This document shows positions 1 to 8,062 of a DNA stretch of 15,209 nucleotides, in pieces. Below the pieces are notes generated by a model. It saw only the letters and a program-made list of their open reading frames with translations, made no database searches and was not told where the DNA came from. The stretch is from Cyanobacteria bacterium UBA2566 (lineage in GTDB: Bacteria > Cyanobacteriota > Cyanobacteriia > Cyanobacteriales > Desertifilaceae). The stretch covers positions 1 through 15,209 of the forward strand of contig DDLS01000049.1 in assembly GCA_002340255.1 (NCBI GenBank), given 5' to 3'. Positions within the stretch are counted from its first letter, which is position 1; every line of letters begins with the position of its first letter. The translations under genes and the position numbers were made by a program.

Positions 1-492
1 GGGGGAGGGGTTAGTTGCTGAAGGAGCCGGTGCAGAGTCTGTATATGGGATCGGGGGGTCTTCAGGGGGTTTGGGTTGTTCTTCTAAGGATTGAACCGCT
101 TGTTGAGCCTGGCTTTGATAGCGTTCTCGCTGGGCAAGGGTGACTTGGCGAATCCGCGATTCTTGAGCCACGAGGGTTTTGATTTCCTTCAGACTCTGTT
201 GAGCGTCTTGGGTGGCTTGAGAGGGTTCTGAGGGGTCTGGACGAGCAGCTTGGGCTGGGATATCTGTGGGATGGGTTTGAGCTGATTGTTGGGCATCAGC
301 GATCGTCTGTTCCCGGATATCTTCAACGGTCTTGTCTAACCGGAATTGATGAGAGCGCTCTAGGTCTTCAATGGCCTTCTGATGCTTCTGTTCTAAGGCT
401 TGTTTTTGTTCGTCGAGTCTTTTTTCCATTAGCCAGTAGGCGATCGCAATCCCTGCGGCTATACCAACAATCAAGGCAATAATGGCAAACAT
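1..492 (-). CDS. Membrane-anchored coiled-coil protein of unknown function, C-terminus beyond the window
   Basis: The frame is open from an ATG at 492 down to base 1 (164 codons) with no stop, so the gene is partial. The start is supported by GGAGG (504-508 on the opposite strand), about 11 bases upstream. Residues 2-21 form a hydrophobic, Ile/Ala/Gly-rich membrane segment, followed by a highly charged Glu/Lys/Gln-rich stretch (about 23-70) that should be helical and coiled-coil. A Pro/Ala/Gln-rich linker comes next (about 75-95), then a second charged helix (about 100-140) and a proline-rich tail reaching the window edge. The pattern of one N-terminal anchor plus cytoplasmic coiled coil also occurs in RNase Y and RmuC, but I see no catalytic domain in the visible part and do not assign either name. 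It is transcribed divergently from psaL. Confidence 0.75.
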   Translation of the reverse strand, partial: MFAIIALIVGIAAGIAIAYWLMEKRLDEQKQALEQKHQKAIEDLERSHQFRLDKTVEDIREQTIADAQQSAQTHPTDIPAQAARPDPSEPSQATQDAQQSLKEIKTLVAQESRIRQVTLAQRERYQSQAQQAVQSLEEQPKPPEDPPIPYTDSAPAPSATNPSP

Positions 493-844
493 AATCTGAT
501 TTTCCTCCAAACTGATGTCGATCCTACACCCAATGGGTTCGGCTTGTGTATTTGCCTAACCCTTCAGTAGATAACTAAGGGGCGATCGCTTAATGACTTA
601 CCTGTGAACTTTAGTCGATGTCAGCCGATCCCCAACTTTTTCCTGGGGATGACTTAACAAAAATTTACAATAATCGGTCAAATTTGGCTCTAACTCTGCC
701 TCAATTCTGATTTTGATTAGCAAAACATAAACTTTTCTAAACGACAGAGGTGACTTTGTAACAATATCTCCCCTTTTTGCTTAAGATATGACGTTAAGCC
801 TTCAAGCCTAATTTCGATCATACATATATAGAGGAGAAGAACAC
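493..844. other. Divergent control region between the coiled-coil gene and psaL
   Basis: These 352 bases hold no gene I can support. They are AT-rich, contain one HIP1 octamer (582-589), an HLR1-like direct repeat (654-671, listed separately) and the psaL ribosome binding site GAGGAG (831-836). A single reverse-oriented half-site GTTACAAA lies at 756-763. I could not pick a convincing -35/-10 pair for psaL; TAAGAT at 782-787 is a possible -10 without a well-spaced -35. Confidence 0.6.
654..671 (+). promoter_or_regulatory. Candidate HLR1 (RpaB-binding) element upstream of psaL
   Basis: TTAACAAA, a two-base spacer AA, then TTTACAAT. This matches the HLR1 consensus (G/T)TTACA(T/A)(T/A)-NN-(G/T)TTACA(T/A)(T/A) at 15 of 16 constrained positions; the only mismatch is the third base of the first repeat. 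HLR1 is the binding site of the response regulator RpaB and is known from promoters of photosystem I genes, where it supports low-light expression and allows shut-down in high light. It ends 173 bases before the psaL start, which suits a promoter with a long leader. Binding is inferred from sequence only. Confidence 0.5.
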
Positions 845-1354
845 ATGGCTGATTCCAGAAATATTGAGGTGATCGCAGCCTATGGGGGTAATCCAGAGGT
901 CGGTCACCTCTCCACCCCAGTTAGCGATTCTGCATTCACTCGCGCCTTTATTGGCAATCTTCCCGCCTATCGTAAAGGTCTTTCTGCCAGTCGCAGAGGC
1001 CTTGAAGTTGGCATGGCTCACGGTTACTTCCTGTATGGACCCTTTGTGGTACTTGGTCCCTTACGCGAAACAGAATTAGCTAACCTGGCAGGTTTATTAG
1101 CCACCATTGGTCTGATTTCAATTTTAACCATCGCTCTGTCTCTCCATGGTGCGGCTGATGTTAAATATCCCCCTGTAGAATCAGCAACTCCATCTGCTCC
1201 CTCTAATCTGTGGGATAAAGATGGTTGGGGTGACTTTGCAAGCAGCTTCTTCCTGGGCGCTTGTGGTGGTGCATTCTTTGCCTATTTCCTCTGTCTCACC
1301 CCTCACCTAGCTCCTCTACAAGAGGTTGTTAATAAGATCTGGTCTGTGGGATAG
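845..1354 (+). CDS. psaL: Photosystem I reaction centre subunit XI (PsaL)
   Basis: PsaL is the thylakoid membrane subunit that holds photosystem I monomers together in trimers and binds chlorophyll and carotene. The 169-residue product has the family's conserved stromal region NLPAYRKGLSASRRGLEVGMAHGYF-type motif (residues about 38-62, key residues Pro40, Arg43, Arg50-Arg51, Glu54, His59) and three hydrophobic segments (about 57-75, 79-100 and 131-153). The length is normal for cyanobacterial PsaL. The ATG is preceded by GAGGAG nine bases upstream. psaI follows 101 bases downstream on the same strand with a shared terminator, so the two are probably co-transcribed. The HLR1-like element upstream suggests light-intensity control. 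psaL is not preceded by psaF-psaJ here, an arrangement I associate with trimeric rather than tetrameric photosystem I; that point is inference. Confidence 0.97.
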   Translation: MADSRNIEVIAAYGGNPEVGHLSTPVSDSAFTRAFIGNLPAYRKGLSASRRGLEVGMAHGYFLYGPFVVLGPLRETELANLAGLLATIGLISILTIALSLHGAADVKYPPVESATPSAPSNLWDKDGWGDFASSFFLGACGGAFFAYFLCLTPHLAPLQEVVNKIWSVG

Positions 1355-1455
1355 AATCTTTCTTAAACGAACCTTGAATGTGTTCAGTCCAAAGTTTCCT
1401 TTCAGGAAAACACTATAAAGTTTTAACTGCCAATTAGTCATAAGGAGTTTTTGAC

Positions 1456-1572
1456 ATGACAGGTGCTTACGCTGCTTCTTTCTTACCATTTATCTTGGTT
1501 CCTTTAGTCGGTTTAGTTACTCCGGCTGTAGTGATGGGTTTGTTGTTCATTCACATTGAAACTGAAGCTTAA
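1456..1572 (+). CDS. psaI: Photosystem I reaction centre subunit VIII (PsaI)
   Basis: A 38-residue single-span membrane protein starting MTGAYAASFLPFILVPLVG and ending HIETEA, with one hydrophobic helix (about 9-33). PsaI sits next to PsaL in photosystem I and stabilises its attachment and trimer formation. Size, the Ser-Phe-Leu-Pro start of the helix and the conserved Pro residues fit PsaI. A strong ribosome binding site AAGGAG (1442-1447) lies eight bases before the ATG. The gene lies directly downstream of psaL and upstream of a strong terminator, closing the psaLI unit. Confidence 0.95.
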   Translation: MTGAYAASFLPFILVPLVGLVTPAVVMGLLFIHIETEA

Positions 1573-1614
1573 ATCCCATTAGGTTTATTTGAACATACTG
1601 TTCATAGAAAGAAT

Positions 1615-1638
1615 CCCGCTAGTTTAGCGGGTTTTTTT
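1615..1638 (+). terminator. Rho-independent terminator of psaLI
   Basis: A seven-base-pair GC-rich stem, CCCGCTA / TAGCGGG, with a three-base loop GTT, followed immediately by seven T (1632-1638). It lies 42 bases after the psaI stop. The opposite strand has no U-tract after the stem, so it works in the plus direction and does not obviously serve the convergent gene ending at 1674. Confidence 0.92.
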
Positions 1639-1673
1639 GTGGTGTAGGGGTAAAAAATGAAAAATTGTTGCCC

Positions 1674-2354
1674 TTACTCGCCCATCTTCAGAGCTTTAAT
1701 TTGCTCAGAAAACCAATTTGCCACTTCTCCATTACTGGCTTCTTGCAAACGTGCAAGGATCTGTTCCAGAAGATCTATTGGTAAACCCGATAAAAGCTGA
1801 GAAGTATTAGATTCTTTGTATCGCTTATCTTCTTGTAACTCGAAGGCAAAAACTCGCCCTCCCATGACATCAATGACCCAATATTCAGGAATACCTAAAG
1901 CAGCGTACAAGTGCTTTTTCTCGTCTAAATCACTCGATAGGGTCGTATCTGAAATTTCACCAACCAGATCGGGAACTCGCCAACGATCTAAATCAATATA
2001 GCGTCTTTCGCCAGGATGCCAGGTGGGGTAATTCTCTCCAATATAGAGAACTAGATCGGGGGCAGCCGAACTTTGGTTAGCTTTTTCTAATAAACAGCCA
2101 CCAAAAGAATTGGAGATTTGCGCAGATTTTTGACTGAACCAAAGAAAGAAGAGGATGGCGAATAAATCGCCAATATTAGAGTGATTAATTCCTTCTGAAC
2201 CCATCTCGACTAATAGTTGATGTTGGTAGTAGTATAGCTTGATCCGTTCGGCGCAATCGCGATCGCGCCAGACTTGATAGTTTTCCCAACTAGAGGGTTG
2301 CCACACTTCTAAAGGATGTTGATTTTGGCGGAGATCGCAGACGAGTGAAGTCAT
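1674..2354 (-). CDS. Uma2 family endonuclease (DUF820, PD-(D/E)XK fold)
   Basis: Uma2 proteins are predicted restriction-like nucleases greatly expanded in cyanobacteria; their cellular role is largely unknown. The 226-residue product shows the family core: Asp100 in APDLVLYIG, Glu133 in PDLVGEISD, and Lys146/Lys147 in SDLDEKKHLYAALGIPEYWVID, giving the D-E-K active site order, with the EYWVID strand following. The N-terminal part (1-60) is typical of the subgroup beginning with a short DNA/strand region before the nuclease core. The C-terminal 45 residues are helical and charged. No ribosome binding site is visible before the ATG at 2354, so the exact start is less certain. It converges on psaLI and is divergent from fni. 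Confidence 0.88.
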   Translation of the reverse strand: MTSLVCDLRQNQHPLEVWQPSSWENYQVWRDRDCAERIKLYYYQHQLLVEMGSEGINHSNIGDLFAILFFLWFSQKSAQISNSFGGCLLEKANQSSAAPDLVLYIGENYPTWHPGERRYIDLDRWRVPDLVGEISDTTLSSDLDEKKHLYAALGIPEYWVIDVMGGRVFAFELQEDKRYKESNTSQLLSGLPIDLLEQILARLQEASNGEVANWFSEQIKALKMGE

Positions 2355-2637
2355 AGGATTGCAAGCGATAATTTGACTACATCATCATTCTACCCATTAC
2401 CCATAATTTTCAATTCCAAACTTTTTCTTTGAGGCGATTTGAGGGTATGGATTTCTAAAGCATGATGAAACGGTATCCGTTGCCAATCGGACACATCTTT
2501 ATTGAGGGGTACCGAGAAGATTGCCCTCAATGTCCCTTTTTAAGCAGGGGGACTTTCTTCGTTTCGATGGGTCAACAAAAGGATAAACTAATGGGCGGGC
2601 TTCTGTTCATGCCCCGATCGCTTACTGGTTGAATCTT

Positions 2638-3687
2638 ATGGTGACTTCTCCTTCTGCTCCTACCGACATCGAAAATCGTAAAGCCGATCATCTGCGGATC
2701 TGTCTAGAAGAGGATGTGCAGTTCCGACGCACGACTTCTGGATTAGAGCAGTATCGCTTTATCCATGATTGTCTGCCAGATTTAGATTATGAGGATCTCC
2801 AGGTAAAGACCTCGTTCCTGGGTAAAGAGTTAGGGTCTCCGTTTTTAATTTCTTCAATGACGGGGGGAACAGAGCAAGCGCAACAGGTTAATTTTCGTCT
2901 GGCAGCTCTTGCACAAGAGTATGGTTTGGCGATGGGAGTGGGTTCGCAACGGGTGGCAGTGGAACAACCGGAAGTAGCCGATACGTTTAATGTACGGAAA
3001 ATCGCCCCCAATATTGTGTTATTGGCGAATTTGGGCGCGGTGCAATTTAACTATGGCTATGGGGTGGAGCAGTGCCAACGGGTAGTCGATTTATTGGAAG
3101 CAGATGCCTTGATTTTGCACCTGAATCCCTTGCAAGAATGTATCCAAACCCGTGGTGATAAGAATTTTAAGGGATTACTGCCCAAAATTGCCCAGGTTTG
3201 CGAGCGGTTGTCTGTACCAGTGATTGCCAAAGAGGTAGGGAATGGAATTTCTGCTCGTTGCGCTCAAAAGTTATTGGACGTAGGGGTACAGGCGATTGAT
3301 GTGGCGGGTGCAGGGGGAACGTCTTGGGCTAAAGTAGAGAGCGAGCGCGCAGAAAATCAGCTCCAGCGCCGTTTGGGGCAAACGTTTGGAGATTGGGGGA
3401 TTCCGACGGCTGAGTGTTTGACCCAGATTCGGCAGATGAATCGCTCGATTCCTTTGATTGCGTCGGGAGGTCTAAGAACGGGATTAGATGGGGCAAAGGC
3501 GATCGCTTTGGGCGCAGATCTGGTAGGCTTGGCTTGGCCCTTTCTACAAGCTGCCCAGCACGGGGAACAGGCACTCATTGAATTGGCTGATGTGTTGATT
3601 GCAGAACTGAAAACGGTGCTGTTCTGTACCGGCTATCCGGATCTCAGTACCCTAAAATACACCCAGAGTTTACAAAAAATGTCATGA
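2638..3687 (+). CDS. fni: Type 2 isopentenyl-diphosphate delta-isomerase (FMN- and NAD(P)H-dependent)
   Basis: Interconverts isopentenyl and dimethylallyl diphosphate, the five-carbon precursors for carotenoids, phytol and quinone tails, in the cytoplasm. The 349 residues form one FMN-binding TIM barrel. Visible motifs are RKADH (14-18), SSMTGGT (72-78), GVGSQR (100-105), the catalytic loop HLNPLQE (161-167, with Gln166 and the Mg-binding Glu167), AKEVG (197-201), GAGGTSW (224-230) and the FMN-phosphate loop ASGGLRTGLD (275-284). I chose ATG at 2638; an in-frame TTG at 2629 would add three residues but has no better ribosome binding site, and neither start has a clear one. sppA follows 49 bases later on the same strand. 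Type 2 enzymes are the usual form in cyanobacteria. Confidence 0.96.
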   Translation: MVTSPSAPTDIENRKADHLRICLEEDVQFRRTTSGLEQYRFIHDCLPDLDYEDLQVKTSFLGKELGSPFLISSMTGGTEQAQQVNFRLAALAQEYGLAMGVGSQRVAVEQPEVADTFNVRKIAPNIVLLANLGAVQFNYGYGVEQCQRVVDLLEADALILHLNPLQECIQTRGDKNFKGLLPKIAQVCERLSVPVIAKEVGNGISARCAQKLLDVGVQAIDVAGAGGTSWAKVESERAENQLQRRLGQTFGDWGIPTAECLTQIRQMNRSIPLIASGGLRTGLDGAKAIALGADLVGLAWPFLQAAQHGEQALIELADVLIAELKTVLFCTGYPDLSTLKYTQSLQKMS

Positions 3688-3736
3688 TTGATCCGATCGA
3701 TTTCTACTGTTCTCGCTCTCAATTGAGTCTCAAATT

Positions 3737-5557
3737 ATGCGTCAATTCCTGAAATATACGTTTGCCAGTATCCTGGGAACTTTGGTGAGTGTAGTCTTGT
3801 TAGGGGTTCTGGGGATGGGTGGATTCATTATCTTGCTCGCCAGTCTAGCAGCAAAAGAGACTGCTCCCCTAGTTAAAGATCGGTCCGTTTTGGTGTTGGA
3901 TTTGGGGTTACGAATTAATGACACGGAACCGAGTTCAACAACGACTACGGCGATTAATGAGGCGCTTTCGGGAACGACGAAACGGACGATTACCCTGCGG
4001 CAATTTTTGGATGCGGTGGAGGGGGCGATCGCCGATGAGCGCATTGTGGGCTTATATTTGCAAGGAACAGATGCCGATATGGCAGTCGGTTGGGCGAATT
4101 TACGGGAAATTCGAGCAGCACTGAAACAGTTTCGGGAAGCAGGAAAACCGATTATTGCTTACGATTTGAGTTGGAGTCAAAAGGAATATTATTTGGCTTC
4201 AGTGGCTAATCGGGTAATTATGCATCCGATGGGAAATCTGGAGTTAAATGGCTTGAGTTCAGAGGTGATGTTTTTAGGGGGAGCGCTACAAAAGTATGGT
4301 GTGGGGATTCAGGTTGTCCGCGCTGGCAAGTATAAATCGGCAGTAGAACCGTTTACGTCTACGAAGTTATCGACGGAAAATCGCCAACAAATTCAGGCAT
4401 TACTCGATAGTCTTTGGGGTGATTTTCGAGAACAGGTGAGTGGAGATCGCCCGATAAATGCGGCACAAATTCAAGTTCTTGCTAATAATAATGGTATTTT
4501 ATTCGCTAATGATGCCCAAGAGAGGGGCTTTGTGGATGAGATTTGGTTTGACGATCAGGTGATTGAGGATCTCAAGGCATTAACCGAGAGTAAGGAAGAC
4601 GCGGAAAGTTTTCGGAAAATTAGTTTTCCTATATATGCAAGTGTTCCCAAAGAGATTGATTTGGCAGTGGATCGCACTTCGGAGGAAAAAGTGGCTTTGG
4701 TGTATGCCGAAGGAGCTATTGTAGATGGTCAAGGACGAGTAGGAGAAAATGAAATTGGCGGCGATCGCTATGCATCCATTTTACGGGATTTGCGCTTAGA
4801 CGATCGGGTAAAAGCAGTGGTTTTACGGATTAATAGTCCGGGGGGCAGTGCAACGGCTTCGGAGAGGGTTCGACGGGAGTTAGAGTTAATTCAAGCTGCG
4901 AACAAACCAGTGATTGTATCTATGGGGAATTATGCTGCTTCTGGGGGCTATTGGATTGCGACAGCCAGCGATCGCATCTTAGCAGAACCGAATACGATTA
5001 CTGGTTCAATCGGTGTGTTTGGCATTTTACCTAACTTGCAACAAATAGCCAATGAGAATGGGATTACTTGGGATGTGGTTAAAACCGGATTATATGCTGA
5101 TTTGGGCAGTAGCGCTCGCCCCCGATCTCCTGGCGAACTCAGTTTATATCAACAGAATGTGAATCGAATTTATCAACAATTCCTGCAAACCGTGGCAGAA
5201 TCCCGTAGTTTAACGGTGGCACAAGTTAATCAAATTGCCCAAGGTCGCGTATGGTCAGGAAAAGAAGCTCAGGGGATCAATTTAGTAGATGAGTTGGGAG
5301 GGTTGCAAGAGGCGATCGCCCAAGCCGCAGAAATGGCTGAATTAGGAGAAGATTGGCAACTCGAAGAATATCCCCAAACTCGCAGTTTAGAAGAGCGATT
5401 AATTGAGCAATTAATCGGCATTCGTCATACTCCAGAAGCTTCGGATTGGTTGATGGAAGAAGTGGAGAAACTCAAAGCAGAAGTGGATGAGTTAAGAACC
5501 CTCAATGACCCCTTGAGCATGTATACTCGAATGCCATTTTATTTGGAGATTGATTAA
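3737..5557 (+). CDS. sppA: Signal peptide peptidase SppA, long (67-kDa) type
   Basis: A membrane-anchored serine protease that degrades leftover signal peptides; in cyanobacteria SppA-type proteases are linked to thylakoid and light-acclimation proteolysis. The 606 residues contain an N-terminal membrane segment (about 9-38) and two tandem S49 domains, as in E. coli SppA (618 residues). The general base Lys200 lies in GKYKSAVEPF in the first domain and the nucleophile Ser402 in GNYAASGGYWIA in the second, so the Lys/Ser dyad is complete. The second domain also has the RINSPGGSATASE motif and ITGSIGVFG. The C-terminus (about 575-595) is an acidic/basic helix. It begins 49 bases after fni and may be read through from it; no strong ribosome binding site is visible. 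Confidence 0.95.
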   Translation: MRQFLKYTFASILGTLVSVVLLGVLGMGGFIILLASLAAKETAPLVKDRSVLVLDLGLRINDTEPSSTTTTAINEALSGTTKRTITLRQFLDAVEGAIADERIVGLYLQGTDADMAVGWANLREIRAALKQFREAGKPIIAYDLSWSQKEYYLASVANRVIMHPMGNLELNGLSSEVMFLGGALQKYGVGIQVVRAGKYKSAVEPFTSTKLSTENRQQIQALLDSLWGDFREQVSGDRPINAAQIQVLANNNGILFANDAQERGFVDEIWFDDQVIEDLKALTESKEDAESFRKISFPIYASVPKEIDLAVDRTSEEKVALVYAEGAIVDGQGRVGENEIGGDRYASILRDLRLDDRVKAVVLRINSPGGSATASERVRRELELIQAANKPVIVSMGNYAASGGYWIATASDRILAEPNTITGSIGVFGILPNLQQIANENGITWDVVKTGLYADLGSSARPRSPGELSLYQQNVNRIYQQFLQTVAESRSLTVAQVNQIAQGRVWSGKEAQGINLVDELGGLQEAIAQAAEMAELGEDWQLEEYPQTRSLEERLIEQLIGIRHTPEASDWLMEEVEKLKAEVDELRTLNDPLSMYTRMPFYLEID

Positions 5558-5690
5558 GGAAGGGTTTACTTTTATCAAACCGGGAAAAATAGTGAACCCT
5601 CGCCAGCAGTGGCACGGATGAGAGCAGTCAAGGCGAAACAACTGAATAAAATCGGTTAAAATGTAATGATTTCCAATAGGATTTAGTTCT

Positions 5691-6275
5691 ATGACTCTTG
5701 CTATTCAACGCTTTACCCTAGAAGAATATCTGCACTACGATGATGGTACGGATACGATCTATGAATTAGTGAATGGAGAATTAGTCGCAATGGCACTCGG
5801 AACTGGACGGCATGGTGCGATCGCTAAATTTTTGGTGAATACATTCGATGCAGAAAGTAGCCGCTTACATCAAGAATGGACAGCACTACAGGCTATTGTA
5901 GCGGTTCAATCTCCCCGTGGCGATCGCTTCGATACTTCCCGTGTTCCCGATGTAGTAGTGCTACCGAAAGAACAATGGCGTAATTTGCAGAACCGGGAAG
6001 CGATCGTTCTCTTGAATCAACCATCACCTCTATTAGTCGTAGAAGTCGCTAGTCCATCGACTCAAACCATTGATTATCGCGCTAAACGGACAGAATACTG
6101 TGTGTTAGATATTCCCGAATACTGGATCGTCGATCCCTTAGAGGATAAAGTTACTATTTTTACGTTGTCTGAAGGCTGGTATGATGAAGCTGTATTTACA
6201 GGAGGCGATCGCCTCATTTCACCCACTTTCCCCGAACTCAATTTAACTGCCCACCAAGTTTTGCAAAGTGATTAA
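5691..6275 (+). CDS. Uma2 family endonuclease (DUF820, PD-(D/E)XK fold)
   Basis: A 194-residue member of the classic Uma2 length and layout. It starts with the FTLEEYL element (8-14), then IYELVNGELV with Glu25 and the family's conserved Asn-Gly, VPDVVVL with Asp87, LLVVEVASPST with Glu118, DYRAKRTEY with Lys132, and IPEYWIVDPLEDKV. All expected active-site positions are present. AGGA lies nine bases before the ATG. It is not closely similar to the other Uma2 gene in the window, so the two look like separate family members rather than a recent local duplication. It ends 28 bases from the convergent gene at 6304-7941. Function in the cell is unknown. Confidence 0.93.
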   Translation: MTLAIQRFTLEEYLHYDDGTDTIYELVNGELVAMALGTGRHGAIAKFLVNTFDAESSRLHQEWTALQAIVAVQSPRGDRFDTSRVPDVVVLPKEQWRNLQNREAIVLLNQPSPLLVVEVASPSTQTIDYRAKRTEYCVLDIPEYWIVDPLEDKVTIFTLSEGWYDEAVFTGGDRLISPTFPELNLTAHQVLQSD

Positions 6276-6303
6276 CCGTTTACAATCAAGATTACCCAAT
6301 GAA

Positions 6304-7941
6304 TTAAGGAATATAAGTCCCCATCAATTTCCCTTCTGCATCATACAATTCCAACGCAATACCTGCCGTTCGACTAATATTTTCCAGAGCATTTTGAACA
6401 CTTTGCACATGCTCATCAACAGAAGTAAACGTCGTTAAATCTCCACGACCTCTAGCCTGAATGAGTGTTTGACGAACCGTTTTAACATAATCAGACGTTA
6501 GAGTGACTTTCAATAAATTCTGACTGACTGTATATTCACAAATTTTCGGTAGACCGGCACAAGTTTGATTTAAATCATTTCGCGCTTGTTCCAACCGATT
6601 TGCTTGCTGTAGTTTTTGCTCTGCTGAGAGTAACGATCCTTGATAAACATTGACTAGGGGAGATGCTTTACTATAATAAAAACTATCGCTCGGAACTTGC
6701 TGTAAATAATTCACTGCTTGACTCCAATGACCCACTGCTAGAGCTAATTCATTACTTTGTTCAAATTCCTTCGCTTTATCCGCTAACGTTAGGGCTTGAT
6801 TATAAGTATCACTAGCAATTTCTTCCTTTAAGAGTCTCTCTCGGCTGGCTTGAAACTGGGTTTCATAGACATCTAAAAGCTGATTAGCCTCGACTTTAGC
6901 TTGAGTCCCCTGGGGAATATTTTTCAAGCCATTAATTGCCGTATTCCAACTGCCATAGGCCTGTTGCCAATTTTCTACGGATTGGGCAATTCCTTGACGA
7001 GTTTTAGCCAGATCTGCGGCCTGTTTTGCCCGTTCTAAATTCTGTTGCGCTTGTTGTTCAACTTGGAGCCGATTTTGAATGGCTTCTAGATTTTGTTCAT
7101 ATTCTTTTAGCTTGGTGTTGACTAAGGGATAAATGGTTTCAGCCATAGAAACTTGTTGTAAATTTTTTACGGCTTCCAGCCAAAGTTGCTCGACTTCTTT
7201 CCAAGTTTCCAGAGGATGGGGAGGGTTCACACTTAGTTGGGCGGCTTCACTGGCTTGGGAAAAGGCGTTAACGATCCGATCGAGATTATCGGTATGCATT
7301 GTATTGCGTCGCATGAATTCTTGAGCTTGGGCAAAATAGGGAGACCAAAAGGGAATTCGTTCGACTTGAGAAATTGCTTCTTGTAACTGTTGTTGCGCTT
7401 GTACCAATCTTTGGGGGTTATCCGTAGTTTCTGAGGTTTGGATCGCAACTTGGCCGAGGCGTTGGGCAGTTTCTAGGGGAATGCAAGTGGCGATCGCACA
7501 GGGACGAGTCATCATATACATCACTCCTCCGGCGATCGTCAGCCCCAAAAGCCCTGCAATTCCCCAACCCCAAGTAAATAAGCGAGAGGGCGGTTGAGCT
7601 GGGGTAAGGGACTGGGATGGAGTCGCCTCTGGCAGAGATTGATTCTCTAGATTAAAAGACTGGGAAAAGTAGGGGCGTTTTTGTCCTGCTACCCGCACAA
7701 AAATCCGTCCTTGGCGACTGATCGACGGTCGATACGTTCCAATATCTTGTTGCAGTTGGGCAAAGATCCGTTGGGTATCCGGTTGAATTTTGGCAGTATG
7801 TTGAGCTAAAACCATTAAGCTGCCATTTTGTAGTAAACATTGAACCCGAAAGGCTGGCCCATGGGGAAGTTTACTATTGAGGTTTTTTTGGAGATGCTGG
7901 GTGAGAACTTGGAGTGGGCTACACTCCTGCTTAGTCGCCAT
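6304..7941 (-). CDS. Cyanobacterial membrane protein of unknown function with long helical C-terminal region
   Basis: The 545-residue product is not a family I recognise. Residues 1-95 form a soluble N-terminal domain with alternating strands and helices (for example RVQCLLQNGSLMVLAQH and GRIFVRVAGQKRPYF). A Pro/Ser/Gln-rich linker (about 98-120) leads to one membrane segment (about 123-144, Gly/Leu-rich). Residues 155-480 are mostly Gln/Ala/Glu-rich amphipathic helices with repeated spacing such as a Trp-x-x-Ala pattern (ETWKEVEQLWLEAVKNL, VENWQQAYGSWNTAINGL, VGHWSQAVNYLQQVP), suggesting TPR-like or helical-bundle repeats. The last 60 residues look globular and end ELYDAEGKLMGTYIP. A single span with a soluble domain on each side suggests a scaffold or sensor. 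It lies 121 bases downstream of ftsX on the same strand. Confidence 0.8.
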   Translation of the reverse strand: MATKQECSPLQVLTQHLQKNLNSKLPHGPAFRVQCLLQNGSLMVLAQHTAKIQPDTQRIFAQLQQDIGTYRPSISRQGRIFVRVAGQKRPYFSQSFNLENQSLPEATPSQSLTPAQPPSRLFTWGWGIAGLLGLTIAGGVMYMMTRPCAIATCIPLETAQRLGQVAIQTSETTDNPQRLVQAQQQLQEAISQVERIPFWSPYFAQAQEFMRRNTMHTDNLDRIVNAFSQASEAAQLSVNPPHPLETWKEVEQLWLEAVKNLQQVSMAETIYPLVNTKLKEYEQNLEAIQNRLQVEQQAQQNLERAKQAADLAKTRQGIAQSVENWQQAYGSWNTAINGLKNIPQGTQAKVEANQLLDVYETQFQASRERLLKEEIASDTYNQALTLADKAKEFEQSNELALAVGHWSQAVNYLQQVPSDSFYYSKASPLVNVYQGSLLSAEQKLQQANRLEQARNDLNQTCAGLPKICEYTVSQNLLKVTLTSDYVKTVRQTLIQARGRGDLTTFTSVDEHVQSVQNALENISRTAGIALELYDAEGKLMGTYIP

Positions 7942-8007
7942 AGTCAGCGGGAAGGGTTAAAGAAGGAGTGGACAAAACAATGTATGGCTATTGTAACCAA
8001 AAGTTAT

Positions 8008-8020
8008 AGCGCGACGCGCT
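8008..8020. repeat. Short palindrome AGCGCG-A-CGCGCT between ftsX and the following gene
   Basis: A 13-base odd palindrome in the 121-base gap between two minus-strand genes. There is no T-tract after it on the minus strand, so it is a poor terminator. CG-rich palindromes of this kind occur as dispersed repeats in cyanobacterial intergenic regions; copy number cannot be judged from one window. Confidence 0.35.
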
Positions 8021-8062
8021 GGTCATGGGTAATGGGCTATTTTCCCAATCCCTATACTTGAA

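Noticed and set aside
5561..5600. Imperfect inverted repeat AGGGTTTAC / GTGAACCCT after sppA, as a terminator
   Set aside because: The arms are 22 bases apart, contain a mismatch, and there is no T-tract, so it does not meet the standard for an intrinsic terminator.
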